NCBI RefSeq assembly: GCF_016765695.1
Contig: NZ_JAETGO010000035.1
Span: 1 to 41,978, forward strand
DNA length: 41,978 nt
Direction of reading: 5' to 3'
Source: Sporosalibacterium faouarense
Lineage (GTDB): Bacteria; Bacillota; Clostridia; Tissierellales; VENL01
Made by a program: the position numbers and the translations under genes. The stretch's first letter is position 1, and each line of letters begins with the position of its first letter. Under the pieces are notes generated by a model. The model searched no databases and was not told the origin of the DNA. It worked only from the letters and a program-made list of their open reading frames with translations. Below, piece after piece: positions 8,468 to 15,976 of the stretch.

Positions 8468-9790
8468 ATGCATAGTATTGCGATTATTGGAACGGGATAT
8501 GTAGGACTAGTTACTGGAGCATGTTTATCAGATTTCGGTCTTAAAGTAACTTGTGTTGATAGAAGTGAAGATAAAATAGAAAAATTGAATCAAGGAGTAA
8601 TACCAATTTATGAGCCAGGATTGGAATATATTGTAGAAAGAAATTTTTATTATAAAAGGTTAGACTTTACCTTAGATATAGAGAAGACTGTAAAAGACAA
8701 TGATGTAATATTTATAGCTGTTGGAACACCCCCTCAAGGAGATGGTAATGCTGATTTACAGCATGTAAAATATGTGGCTCAACAAATAGGACAAAGTATG
8801 AATAGGTATAAAGTAATTGTAAATAAAAGTACAGTACCTGTAGGAACAGGAAAACTAGTTGAACAAATTATAAAAGATGAATTAAAAAAGAGAAAAGTAG
8901 ATTATGGGTTTGATGTAGTATCAAATCCAGAGTTCTTAAGAGAAGGCTCAGCTGTTCATGATTTTACTCATCCTGATAGAGTCGTAATAGGAACAGAATC
9001 CAATAAGGCAAGAAAAATTATGAGAGAAGTATATAGAGTACTGAATATTAATGAAGTTCCGTTTGTAGAGACAAATCTAGAAACTGCTGAGTTAATTAAA
9101 TATGCTTCAAATGCATTCCTTGCAATGAAAATTACATTTATAAATGAGATGGCTAATCTATGTGAAAATGTAGGAGCAAAGGTACAAGAAGTTGCAAGAG
9201 CAATGGGAAGAGACGGAAGGATATCATCTAAGTTCCTTCACCCTGGTCCAGGATATGGAGGGAGCTGTTTTCCTAAGGACACGAGAGCTTTAGTAGAAAT
9301 AGGGAAAAAGTATAATTCCCCAATTACACTTATTGAAACGACAATTGCAGCTAATGAAAGACAGAAAAACAAGATGGTAGAAAAGATACAAAATGAATTA
9401 AATGACCTTAAGGGCAAAACAATAGGAATATTAGGAGTTGCTTTTAAAGCTAATACAGATGATACTAGAGAATCTTCTGCATTAACCATAATGGAACAAC
9501 TAGCCAATAAAGGAGCTAAGATAAAGGTATATGACCCTTGTGCCATGGAAGAGGCTAAATGGAGGCTTAAGGAAATTGAAGATAAGGTTGAGTATTGTGA
9601 GGATGAGTATGAGGCAGTTAATGATTGTAATGCATTAGTGATTATTACTGAGTGGAATCAATTTAGGAATCTAGACTTAAGTAGGATAAAAGAGAGCTTA
9701 AAAGAGCCGTACTTTTTTGATTTTAGGAATATTTATTCAAGAGACAATATAGAAAAAAATGGATTTATATATATAGGAGTAGGACAATAG
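8468..9790 (+). CDS. UDP-sugar 6-dehydrogenase (UDP-glucose/UDP-GlcNAc type)
   Basis: 440-residue NAD-dependent enzyme oxidising the C6 alcohol of a UDP-hexose to the uronic acid. The N-terminal Rossmann motif is GTGYVGLVTGACLSDFG. The central part has NPEFLREGSAVHDFTHPDRV, and the active-site loop is PGPGYGGSCFPKDTRAL with catalytic Cys267. The GSCFPKD loop is the form seen in UDP-glucose dehydrogenases (Ugd/TuaD). UDP-GlcNAc and UDP-ManNAc dehydrogenases (WbpA, WecC) usually read GHCIxVDP. So the substrate may be UDP-glucose although the neighbours look like the WbpA-WbpB-WbpE-WbpD set. A GGAGGTG site precedes the ATG, 20 nt after the aminotransferase stop. Confidence 0.93.
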   Translation: MHSIAIIGTGYVGLVTGACLSDFGLKVTCVDRSEDKIEKLNQGVIPIYEPGLEYIVERNFYYKRLDFTLDIEKTVKDNDVIFIAVGTPPQGDGNADLQHVKYVAQQIGQSMNRYKVIVNKSTVPVGTGKLVEQIIKDELKKRKVDYGFDVVSNPEFLREGSAVHDFTHPDRVVIGTESNKARKIMREVYRVLNINEVPFVETNLETAELIKYASNAFLAMKITFINEMANLCENVGAKVQEVARAMGRDGRISSKFLHPGPGYGGSCFPKDTRALVEIGKKYNSPITLIETTIAANERQKNKMVEKIQNELNDLKGKTIGILGVAFKANTDDTRESSALTIMEQLANKGAKIKVYDPCAMEEAKWRLKEIEDKVEYCEDEYEAVNDCNALVIITEWNQFRNLDLSRIKESLKEPYFFDFRNIYSRDNIEKNGFIYIGVGQ

Positions 9791-9821
9791 CTATTAAAGT
9801 TTAAATGATAGGGGTGACATC

Positions 9822-10946
9822 ATGAAAAAGCTCAGCTTTGCAATAATAGGATGCGGTAGAATATCTTATAAGCATATAGATGCAATAATTGAAAATAATG
9901 ATTTGGCAAGACTTATTGCAACTTGTGACATTGTTATTGATAAAGCACATGCCAGATCGAAAGAATACTTAGAAAAGCTTCAAAAGAAAATTACAGACAA
10001 GGATTGTGATTTAACTACTCCACTAGTCTGTGACGATTATAAGTATATCTTGGCAAATAAGGATATAGATATAGTGTCAATTTGTACGGAATCTGGCAAA
10101 CATGCAGAAATTGCTATTGAAGCATTAAAATCTGGCAAACATGTTTTAGTGGAGAAGCCAATGGCACTATCTACAAAAGATGCTGATGAGATGATTTATT
10201 TGGCAAAATCTAAAAACTTAAAGTTAGGTGTTTGTCATCAGAATAGATTCAATCCTCCCATTCAAGAGCTAAGACAAGCTATAGATGAAGGAAGATTTGG
10301 TAAAATCTTTGCGGTAACAGCTAGGATATTATGGAATAGAAATAAAGAGTATTATACTCAGGCATCATGGCGAGGTACATTTGACCAAGATGGCGGTTGC
10401 CTGATGAATCAATGTATTCATAATATAGACCTATTACAATGGATGGTTGGACAACCGATAAAAGAAATTAATGGATTAGTAAATAATTATACACACCCAT
10501 ATATTCAAGCAGAGGATTATGGTAGCATTCAGCTAGAGTTTATAGATGGAACTATTGGCAACATAGAAGGAACAGTAGTTACTTATCCACAAAATTTGGA
10601 AGAAACATTAACTGTTTTAGGGGAAAAAGGAACTGTTGTTATCGGAGGAAAAGCAGTTAACGAAATTCTAGTATGGAATTTTGAGGATAGAAAAGATGAT
10701 TTGAATAATGTGCTACAGAGCTTTGATAATAAAATTGAAAATATATATGGAAATGGACATATTCCTTTATATACTGATTTCATGAATAGTATAAAAGAAG
10801 ATACTGAACCACTAATTAATGGCAAAGAAGGGAAGATAGCTATGTCTATTATTCTTCATTCTTATTTATCAAGTAAATATAAAAAGAGAGTGAAGTTTGA
10901 TATTAATAATATTATGCTAACAAAGCAAGGAGTTAAGGAGATATAA
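9822..10946 (+). CDS. Gfo/Idh/MocA oxidoreductase, WbpB/WlbA-like sugar 3-dehydrogenase
   Basis: 374 residues. The N-terminal Rossmann domain has AIIGCGRISYKH, then the family signature VLVEKPMAL with Lys112 in the catalytic position. QNRFNPPIQELRQAIDEGRFG follows, and the C-terminal sheet has SWRGTFDQDGGCLMNQCIHN, whose His is the usual second catalytic residue. The WRGT..DGG..NQ.IHN.DLL signature fits WlbA/WbpB, which oxidise C3 of UDP-GlcNAcA before transamination. It is the last gene of the island, with AGGGGTG before the ATG. After its stop comes a 170-bp A/T-rich gap that ends in the sigma-D promoter of flaG. Confidence 0.88.
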   Translation: MKKLSFAIIGCGRISYKHIDAIIENNDLARLIATCDIVIDKAHARSKEYLEKLQKKITDKDCDLTTPLVCDDYKYILANKDIDIVSICTESGKHAEIAIEALKSGKHVLVEKPMALSTKDADEMIYLAKSKNLKLGVCHQNRFNPPIQELRQAIDEGRFGKIFAVTARILWNRNKEYYTQASWRGTFDQDGGCLMNQCIHNIDLLQWMVGQPIKEINGLVNNYTHPYIQAEDYGSIQLEFIDGTIGNIEGTVVTYPQNLEETLTVLGEKGTVVIGGKAVNEILVWNFEDRKDDLNNVLQSFDNKIENIYGNGHIPLYTDFMNSIKEDTEPLINGKEGKIAMSIILHSYLSSKYKKRVKFDINNIMLTKQGVKEI

Positions 10947-11054
10947 GTTTTTTATTTTAGAGAATATTGCAGTAGCAAAACCTAAATATAAACATTAATT
11001 TGTCTTTCGTTAAGTATATATAGTAGATTAAATTCTTAAAGTCTTAAAAACAAT

Positions 11055-11081
11055 TAAACTATTGTAATTATTTGCCGATAA
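11055..11081 (+). promoter_or_regulatory. Sigma-D (sigma-28) flagellar promoter for flaG-fliD-fliS
   Basis: TAAA (11055-11058), a spacer of exactly 15 nt, then GCCGATAA (11074-11081). This matches the sigma-D consensus TAAA-N15-GCCGATAT with one difference. It lies 35 nt before the flaG start and shows that late flagellar genes resume here, with a transcript of their own. Confidence 0.88.
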
Positions 11082-11116
11082 TGTTTATAGAAGAATATTT
11101 GATTGGAGGCGCAATT

Positions 11117-11488
11117 ATGAATTTAGGAAGCATTGATATGTCAGTAAATGGAAACATACGGCAGGCTCAGGCTCAGCCTCAGCAGAATACTGTACATAAT
11201 AGAAAAGAGCAAAAAGGAAACGCTCCTAAAGAAGTTACGGTTTCTCTTCATGGTTCACAACCAAGTGAAGAGAAAATAATTAAAGCAATTGAATCGGCAA
11301 ATAAGAAGTTTGAAGTATACGATAGAAAATTAAAATTTTCAGTACATGAAAAAACTAATTCAATAATTGTAAAAATAGTTGATTCAAATACTGACGAAGT
11401 GATAAGAGAGATTCCACCGGAAAAAATATTGGACATGGTTGCCAATTTATTAGAAATGGCAGGAATCATAGTGGACGAAAAGGTTTAG
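11117..11488 (+). CDS. flaG: FlaG family flagellar protein
   Basis: 123 residues. The N-terminal third is polar and Gln-rich. The C-terminal half is the FlaG domain: LKFSVHEKTNSIIVKIVD, then VIREIPPEKILDMVANLLEM. FlaG (YvyC in B. subtilis) affects filament length and sits just before fliD in many Gram-positives, as here. The start is ATG 11117 with TTGGAGG at 11103-11109. An earlier in-frame start at 11072 is ruled out because it overlaps the sigma-D -10 element. fliD begins 31 nt downstream. Confidence 0.93.
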   Translation: MNLGSIDMSVNGNIRQAQAQPQQNTVHNRKEQKGNAPKEVTVSLHGSQPSEEKIIKAIESANKKFEVYDRKLKFSVHEKTNSIIVKIVDSNTDEVIREIPPEKILDMVANLLEMAGIIVDEKV

Positions 11489-11519
11489 TAAGAATGATAT
11501 TTGATAGGAGGAGAAAATA

Positions 11520-13979
11520 ATGTCTGATATGCTTAGAATTACTGGAATGGCAACTGGAATGGATACAGAATCTATAATTAAACAGTTAATGAGTGTAGAA
11601 TACAGTAGAGTAGATTCTGTAAAACAAAAAAAAGAATACGTCGAGTGGCAAACTGACGCATATAGAGAAATGACAAATCTCTTGAGGGGATTTAAGGACG
11701 AATACTTTAATATGTTAAATCCAAGTACGAACATGATGTCATCAAGTACCTTTGCAGCTTTTTCTACTTCAACGCAGGTAGGAGGAATAGACAGTAATGT
11801 TGTTACTGTTAAAGCAACTGGGTCAGCTAATGTTGGAACTCATACTATTAACAATATTAAGTTAGCTCAAAAAGCTTTATGGAGTAGTTCATCTTCAGTT
11901 TCAGATGTAATGACAGGGAATGCTATTAATTTTTCTAATTTAAAAGAAGGTAAATCCTTCAATATAACTCTAGATGGAAATACTAAAACTATAACTTTGA
12001 ATAGTACAGCTGCTGGAGCTACAACAGCAACTGGATTAGCCACAGAGTTACAAAGTTTAGTTAACGATGCTTTTGGAAGTGGAAGTATAGATATCTCTGG
12101 TAATGACGGAACAGGTACATTGAGTTTTCAGGCTAGTGGTCATACTTTAAATATTGAGAGTGCTTCACATACTTATTTAAGTGACTTAGGGCTAAACCAA
12201 AACCAAACGAATTCAATTACTGGTCAAGAACTAGATTTTTCTAGTGCAATTGATATTAGTGGGAATATAAAAATAGATGTAAATGGAACTGAAAAAGATG
12301 TTTCTATTGGTATAACTGGAGCCAGTACTATAGGGAGTTTTGTTACACAGCTTCAAACTGACTTGGATGTAGCTCTTGGAAATAATGTTGTGGAAGTAGT
12401 TAATGATGGGGATAGGGTAAAATTAGTATCTTATAATACTTCCGATGAAATAACAATTTTGTCAGGAGATACTCCAAATTCTATTGGTGACATTGGATTT
12501 GCCAGTGGACAGAAAATTAATAAACTTGAAGGTAATGTGAACTTAACTGCATCAGATTTAGGCAAAGAAATGGATATATTTGCAGATGGAACACAATATC
12601 ATATTGATTTAACTCAAGACTATACTGATATAGCTAGTTTAACAAGTGCTATTAATTCTCAGCTTTCAAGCCAAGGTGCTACTTTTACTGTATCAGATGG
12701 CGGTAGCGGAAATTTGATACTTAGTGGTACGGCTGGTCAAGAGATAAAAGTGGCTAATAGTACTGAAACCGTTGTAGATGATTTAGGATTCGATAATATT
12801 AGTAAAAATGTAATAGATTTAAAACTAAGTCTAAATGATTTAAACTTTGGGACAGATACTGTATTTAATAGTGGTAAAGTTGAGTTTCAGATTAATGATA
12901 CAAATTTTTCTTTTGATGAAACTGACTCCTTACAATACGTCATCAATCAGATAAATAGTAGTGATGCAGGTGTTACGTTAAGTTATAGTAGCGTATCTGA
13001 TAAGTTTGTATTACAAGCTGATAATGAAGGTGCCATGAACGATATATCATTAGGAGATTTAAATGGAACGAACTTTCTTAATGGTTCACTAAATTTAAAT
13101 CAGGTTACGGAAGGAACTGATGCGCAATTCACATTAGATGGTGTAGCTACTACTAGAAGTTCTAATAATTTTACAATAGATGGAGTTGAATATACCCTAA
13201 ACACTGAATATGATCCTAATGATACAGAAGGTTTAACTGACATATCTGTTAATGTAAATGCGGATCCAGATGAAGTATTTGATACTGTTAAGAAATTTGT
13301 AGACAAATATAATGAAGTAATATCTGAAATAAATTCTAAGCTCACAGAAGAGAAGTTTTATGATTATAAACCTTTAACGGAAGTTCAAAAGGGAGAAATG
13401 TCAGAAAAGGAAATAGAATTGTGGGAAGAAAAGGCTAAGAGTGGTATGTTAAGAAGTGATTCAATTCTTAGAAGTATTGTTAGCGATATGAGGAATGCCC
13501 TTTATGATGGAGTGGATAATGTTGGGATAAGATTATTTGACATTGGAATAACAACTAGTTCCAACTATAGGGATAGAGGGAAGCTAATAATAAATGAAGA
13601 TAAACTTAAAGAAGCACTTTCTAATAATTCTCAAGAAATTATGCAACTGTTTACCAATAAGGGTGATATGTACGGTGAAAAAGGAATCGCTAGTAAACTT
13701 AATGATATAATTGATAAAAATATTAGCACAACAAGAGGCGATGATGAGCTAAAAGGTAGATTGCTTGAAAAGGCAGGAATCGAAGGAGATACATCAGCAG
13801 TTAATAATATTTTGTTCTCTAAAATTCAGAACTATGATGAAATGATTAATGGACTACAAAGTGATTTAGCTGATAAAGAAGAATATTACTATAGTATGTT
13901 TGCAAGACTTGAGACCGCTATGGCTGAGATGAATTCTCAATCATCTTGGTTAGCATCACAATTTGGTGGAGGAATGTAA
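11520..13979 (+). CDS. fliD: Flagellar filament cap protein FliD (hook-associated protein 2), enlarged
   Basis: 819 residues, against about 500 in B. subtilis. The N-terminal FliD_N domain (MLRITGMATGMDTESIIKQL, VKQKKEYVEWQTDAYREM) and the C-terminal FliD_C domain (FDTVKKFVDKYNEVISEIN to the final coiled coil ADKEEYYYSMFARLETAM) are both intact. The extra length is in the middle. From about residue 133 there are four successive modules of roughly 95-105 residues (starting near 133, 236, 340 and 436). Each has a beta-rich 'DGxxxxI' segment, a helix resembling LQxxINxxL, and an ending like DLGL, DIGF or DLGF. These look like repeated flagellin_IN-type surface domains. FliD caps the growing filament and assists flagellin folding. 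AGGAGGAG precedes the ATG. Confidence 0.96.
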   Translation: MSDMLRITGMATGMDTESIIKQLMSVEYSRVDSVKQKKEYVEWQTDAYREMTNLLRGFKDEYFNMLNPSTNMMSSSTFAAFSTSTQVGGIDSNVVTVKATGSANVGTHTINNIKLAQKALWSSSSSVSDVMTGNAINFSNLKEGKSFNITLDGNTKTITLNSTAAGATTATGLATELQSLVNDAFGSGSIDISGNDGTGTLSFQASGHTLNIESASHTYLSDLGLNQNQTNSITGQELDFSSAIDISGNIKIDVNGTEKDVSIGITGASTIGSFVTQLQTDLDVALGNNVVEVVNDGDRVKLVSYNTSDEITILSGDTPNSIGDIGFASGQKINKLEGNVNLTASDLGKEMDIFADGTQYHIDLTQDYTDIASLTSAINSQLSSQGATFTVSDGGSGNLILSGTAGQEIKVANSTETVVDDLGFDNISKNVIDLKLSLNDLNFGTDTVFNSGKVEFQINDTNFSFDETDSLQYVINQINSSDAGVTLSYSSVSDKFVLQADNEGAMNDISLGDLNGTNFLNGSLNLNQVTEGTDAQFTLDGVATTRSSNNFTIDGVEYTLNTEYDPNDTEGLTDISVNVNADPDEVFDTVKKFVDKYNEVISEINSKLTEEKFYDYKPLTEVQKGEMSEKEIELWEEKAKSGMLRSDSILRSIVSDMRNALYDGVDNVGIRLFDIGITTSSNYRDRGKLIINEDKLKEALSNNSQEIMQLFTNKGDMYGEKGIASKLNDIIDKNISTTRGDDELKGRLLEKAGIEGDTSAVNNILFSKIQNYDEMINGLQSDLADKEEYYYSMFARLETAMAEMNSQSSWLASQFGGGM

Positions 13980-13999
13980 TCTTTAAGGAGGTAATATAT

Positions 14000-14389
14000 A
14001 TGGCAATGAGTAATCCTTATTCACAATATAAACAGAATTCAATTATGACTGCATCACCTCAAGAACTAAATATTATGTTATATAAAGGAGCAATGAAATT
14101 CATTAAGCAATCAATAATAGCTATTGATAAAAAAGAAATTGAAGTAGCTCATAAAAGTAACATTAGGGCTCAGGATATATTTATTCACTTTATGTCAATT
14201 GTCGATACAAATTATGAGGTTGGAAAAAACCTGTACAGTCTTTATGATTATATGCAAGATAGGTTACAGGAAGGAAATATAAAAAAAGACATTGAAATAT
14301 TACAAGAAGTCTATGATATGACTAATGAGTTAAAAGAAACTTGGGAAGAAGCAATGCAAATTACAAAAAAGAATAAGGTGAATATATAG
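14000..14389 (+). CDS. fliS: Flagellin export chaperone FliS
   Basis: 129-residue helical protein with the FliS hallmarks: NPYSQYKQNSIMTASPQELNI at the N-terminus, MLYKGAMKFIKQSIIAI and the second helix pair around ILQEVYDMTNELKETWEEA. It binds the C-terminal helix of flagellin in the cytoplasm and prevents premature polymerisation. AAGGAGG at 13985-13991 fixes the start at 14000, 20 nt after the fliD stop. An in-frame upstream extension would run into fliD and is not needed. Confidence 0.95.
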   Translation: MAMSNPYSQYKQNSIMTASPQELNIMLYKGAMKFIKQSIIAIDKKEIEVAHKSNIRAQDIFIHFMSIVDTNYEVGKNLYSLYDYMQDRLQEGNIKKDIEILQEVYDMTNELKETWEEAMQITKKNKVNI

Positions 14390-14390
14390 C

Positions 14391-14870
14391 ATGCAAGATA
14401 TAGAAAATGATTTAAGTCCTTTAATTCAATTACTAGAAGCAAAGTTAAATCTATTAGATGAAATATTAAAATTTACCCATAAACAAACAGAAGTGTTGCA
14501 GAGCCAGGAAATAGAAAGATTGGATCATTTAATAAAAAGTAAACAAAAAAGAATAGATAAGATAGATAGGCTTGATAAAGCTTTTAATAAGCAATTTGCA
14601 GGGATAAAGAAAAAATATGGTGTTGAAGAAATAGCAGAATTAGATATTGATAAGAGTCTAGTATCTGTACTTAAATCTGTTACAAAAAAGATTCAGAATA
14701 TAATTCATGCTATTTATGATATTGAGCAAGTTAATAAGGGATTAATTAATAAGAACTATAACGATGTTAAATCTAGACTTAAGAATATCAAGAAAGGTAA
14801 AAAACTTACTTCAAGTTATTATAAGCAGAGTACTCAAACCGATGGATACTTTATTGATCGTAAAAAGTAA
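14391..14870 (+). CDS. FlgN/FliT-like flagellar chaperone
   Basis: 159 residues, entirely helical and coiled-coil-like, beginning 1 nt after the fliS stop. The leading helix (LIQLLEAKLNLLDEILKFTHKQTEVL) followed by a lysine-rich helix pair fits the FlgN superfamily, whose members bind hook-associated proteins before export. In B. subtilis the gene in this slot is fliT, the FliD chaperone. By position this is the FliT equivalent and by sequence feel it is closer to FlgN, so I give no symbol. The last 20 residues are polar and probably disordered. A terminator follows. Confidence 0.78.
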   Translation: MQDIENDLSPLIQLLEAKLNLLDEILKFTHKQTEVLQSQEIERLDHLIKSKQKRIDKIDRLDKAFNKQFAGIKKKYGVEEIAELDIDKSLVSVLKSVTKKIQNIIHAIYDIEQVNKGLINKNYNDVKSRLKNIKKGKKLTSSYYKQSTQTDGYFIDRKK

Positions 14871-14885
14871 GGATTGAATAGTATG

Positions 14886-14916
14886 AAGGAATCATCCTAT
14901 ATGGGTGATTCTTTTA
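14886..14916 (+). terminator. Terminator of the flaG-fliD-fliS operon
   Basis: Stem GAATCATCC (14889-14897) with GGGTGATTC (14903-14911), one G-T wobble, TATAT loop, then a T-rich tail. It is also where the minus-strand yvyF-like gene approaches from the other side. Confidence 0.85.
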
Positions 14917-14936
14917 TTATTAATCAATTAGAATGG

Positions 14937-15164
14937 CTATTTCCCCGAAATAAACACTTTACCATCCCTAATATACTTTAAAATAAGGGATTTAGATACT
15001 CCAGTAGCATCAGATAACTCTATTATGTTTACATTGCTTCTTCCATATAGATAGTCTCTAATTTTTTTATAGGGATTATCCAATTCTTCTGAACATTTAC
15101 TACATAAAATATCCTTTTCACTTTCAAAAAGTTTTCCACATTTCTTACAATTAACCAAACTCAT
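14937..15164 (-). CDS. YvyF-like zinc-ribbon/HTH flagellar-associated protein
   Basis: 75 residues. The N-terminus is a zinc ribbon (CKKCGKLF and CSKCSEE, two CxxC knuckles). It is followed by a MerR-like helix-turn-helix (VNIIELSDATGVSKSLILKYIRDGKV). This two-part layout is that of the YvyF/TIGR03826 family, found in flagellar operons of Firmicutes, where B. subtilis yvyF lies just before flgM. Here it stands alone on the opposite strand, convergent with the fliS operon and facing away from hpf. GGTGGAG lies before the ATG on its strand. It could be a small regulator of late flagellar genes, but the family's biochemical role is not established to my knowledge. Confidence 0.8.
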   Translation of the reverse strand: MSLVNCKKCGKLFESEKDILCSKCSEELDNPYKKIRDYLYGRSNVNIIELSDATGVSKSLILKYIRDGKVFISGK

Positions 15165-15519
15165 AATATCTCCACCTTCAGAATTATTTTAAAATAATTA
15201 ATTGAGAAATATCTATTTATTATTAAATATAATCATATATATATACAATTATATTTGAATCCTAGAAGGCACCATAATAAGCAAAACCTTGTTACTAAAA
15301 CTATACTAAATAAATGTAGAAATGTAAACATTAATACAAATTCAAGTTTATTGTAATAAAATATAGTACTTTTGACCTATGAATAAGGCCTACATCTAGT
15401 ATCTGACAAATATTATCACCACAATAAAAAGAATAACTATAATTGTCAAAACTAACAGTAAATTAGCAAATTTAGGAATCAAATGTAAAATTAACAACTG
15501 TCCACTATTGATTCACACT
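15165..15519. other. A/T-rich intergenic stretch, no gene seen
   Basis: Left part of the 812-bp gap between the yvyF-like gene and hpf. It must contain the minus-strand promoter of the former, but no convincing -35/-10 pair stands out. There is no open frame with a ribosome binding site, no strong hairpin and no tRNA-like fold that I can see. Confidence 0.5.
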
Positions 15520-15631
15520 TTTTCCACAATATAGTTTGTGGATATATACTGTTTTCCACAGAGTTATTCACATTATCCACAGAAAACCTATATACTTATC
15601 CACAAAATTACAACCAAAATGGTGTGGATAA
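15520..15631. promoter_or_regulatory. Cluster of seven DnaA boxes
   Basis: Seven 9-mers close to TTATCCACA lie within 112 bp. On the + strand: TTTTCCACA (15520-15528 and 15552-15560), TTATTCACA (15564-15572) and the perfect TTATCCACA at 15573-15581 and 15596-15604. On the minus strand: an 8/9 match at 15537-15545 and a perfect one at 15623-15631. The segment is flanked on the right by a very A/T-rich stretch (15632-15730). There is no dnaA or dnaN in the window, and the flanking genes do not diverge from it. It is therefore more likely a DnaA-titrating or regulatory cluster than oriC. Confidence 0.8.
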
Positions 15632-15866
15632 CGAAATTAATAATTATGCAAAAGAATGAATAATATTTGTTGAATATGTTTTATTCTATCAAATTATAAT
15701 ATATATGTACGTAATAAAAGGAATATTTTGGTGACAAATTTCAAATAATTATAGAAATTTTTATAAAGTAAAAAAGATGTTAAATAATTTCTAGGGTGGG
15801 TATCATATATATAAACAAAAGAAATATTTATTTGATAAGGAAATTAACAAAATATTATGAAAATTG

Positions 15867-15894
15867 AAAGGATATTTTTAAGCAGATATAGAAA
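15867..15894 (+). promoter_or_regulatory. Candidate sigma-H-type promoter of hpf
   Basis: AAAGGATAT (15867-15875) fits the sigma-H -35 pattern RNAGGAWWW. After 12 nt, ATAGAAA (15888-15894) fits RNNGAAT with one mismatch. The same bases can also be read as a sigma-A promoter (TTGAAA 15864-15869, N17, TATAGA 15887-15892), so the assignment is not unique. In B. subtilis the hpf homologue yvyD is under sigma-H and sigma-B. Confidence 0.45.
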
Positions 15895-15976
15895 TATATA
15901 TATAAGAATTTTTATCATAATATAAAATAAATTTTCTTATCAATTGTAATTCTTAACTTGAAAGGAGTTGGAATTT

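Noticed and set aside
15520-15730. Chromosomal oriC
   Set aside because: No dnaA, dnaN or recF nearby and no divergence of gene direction around it; kept only as a DnaA-box cluster.
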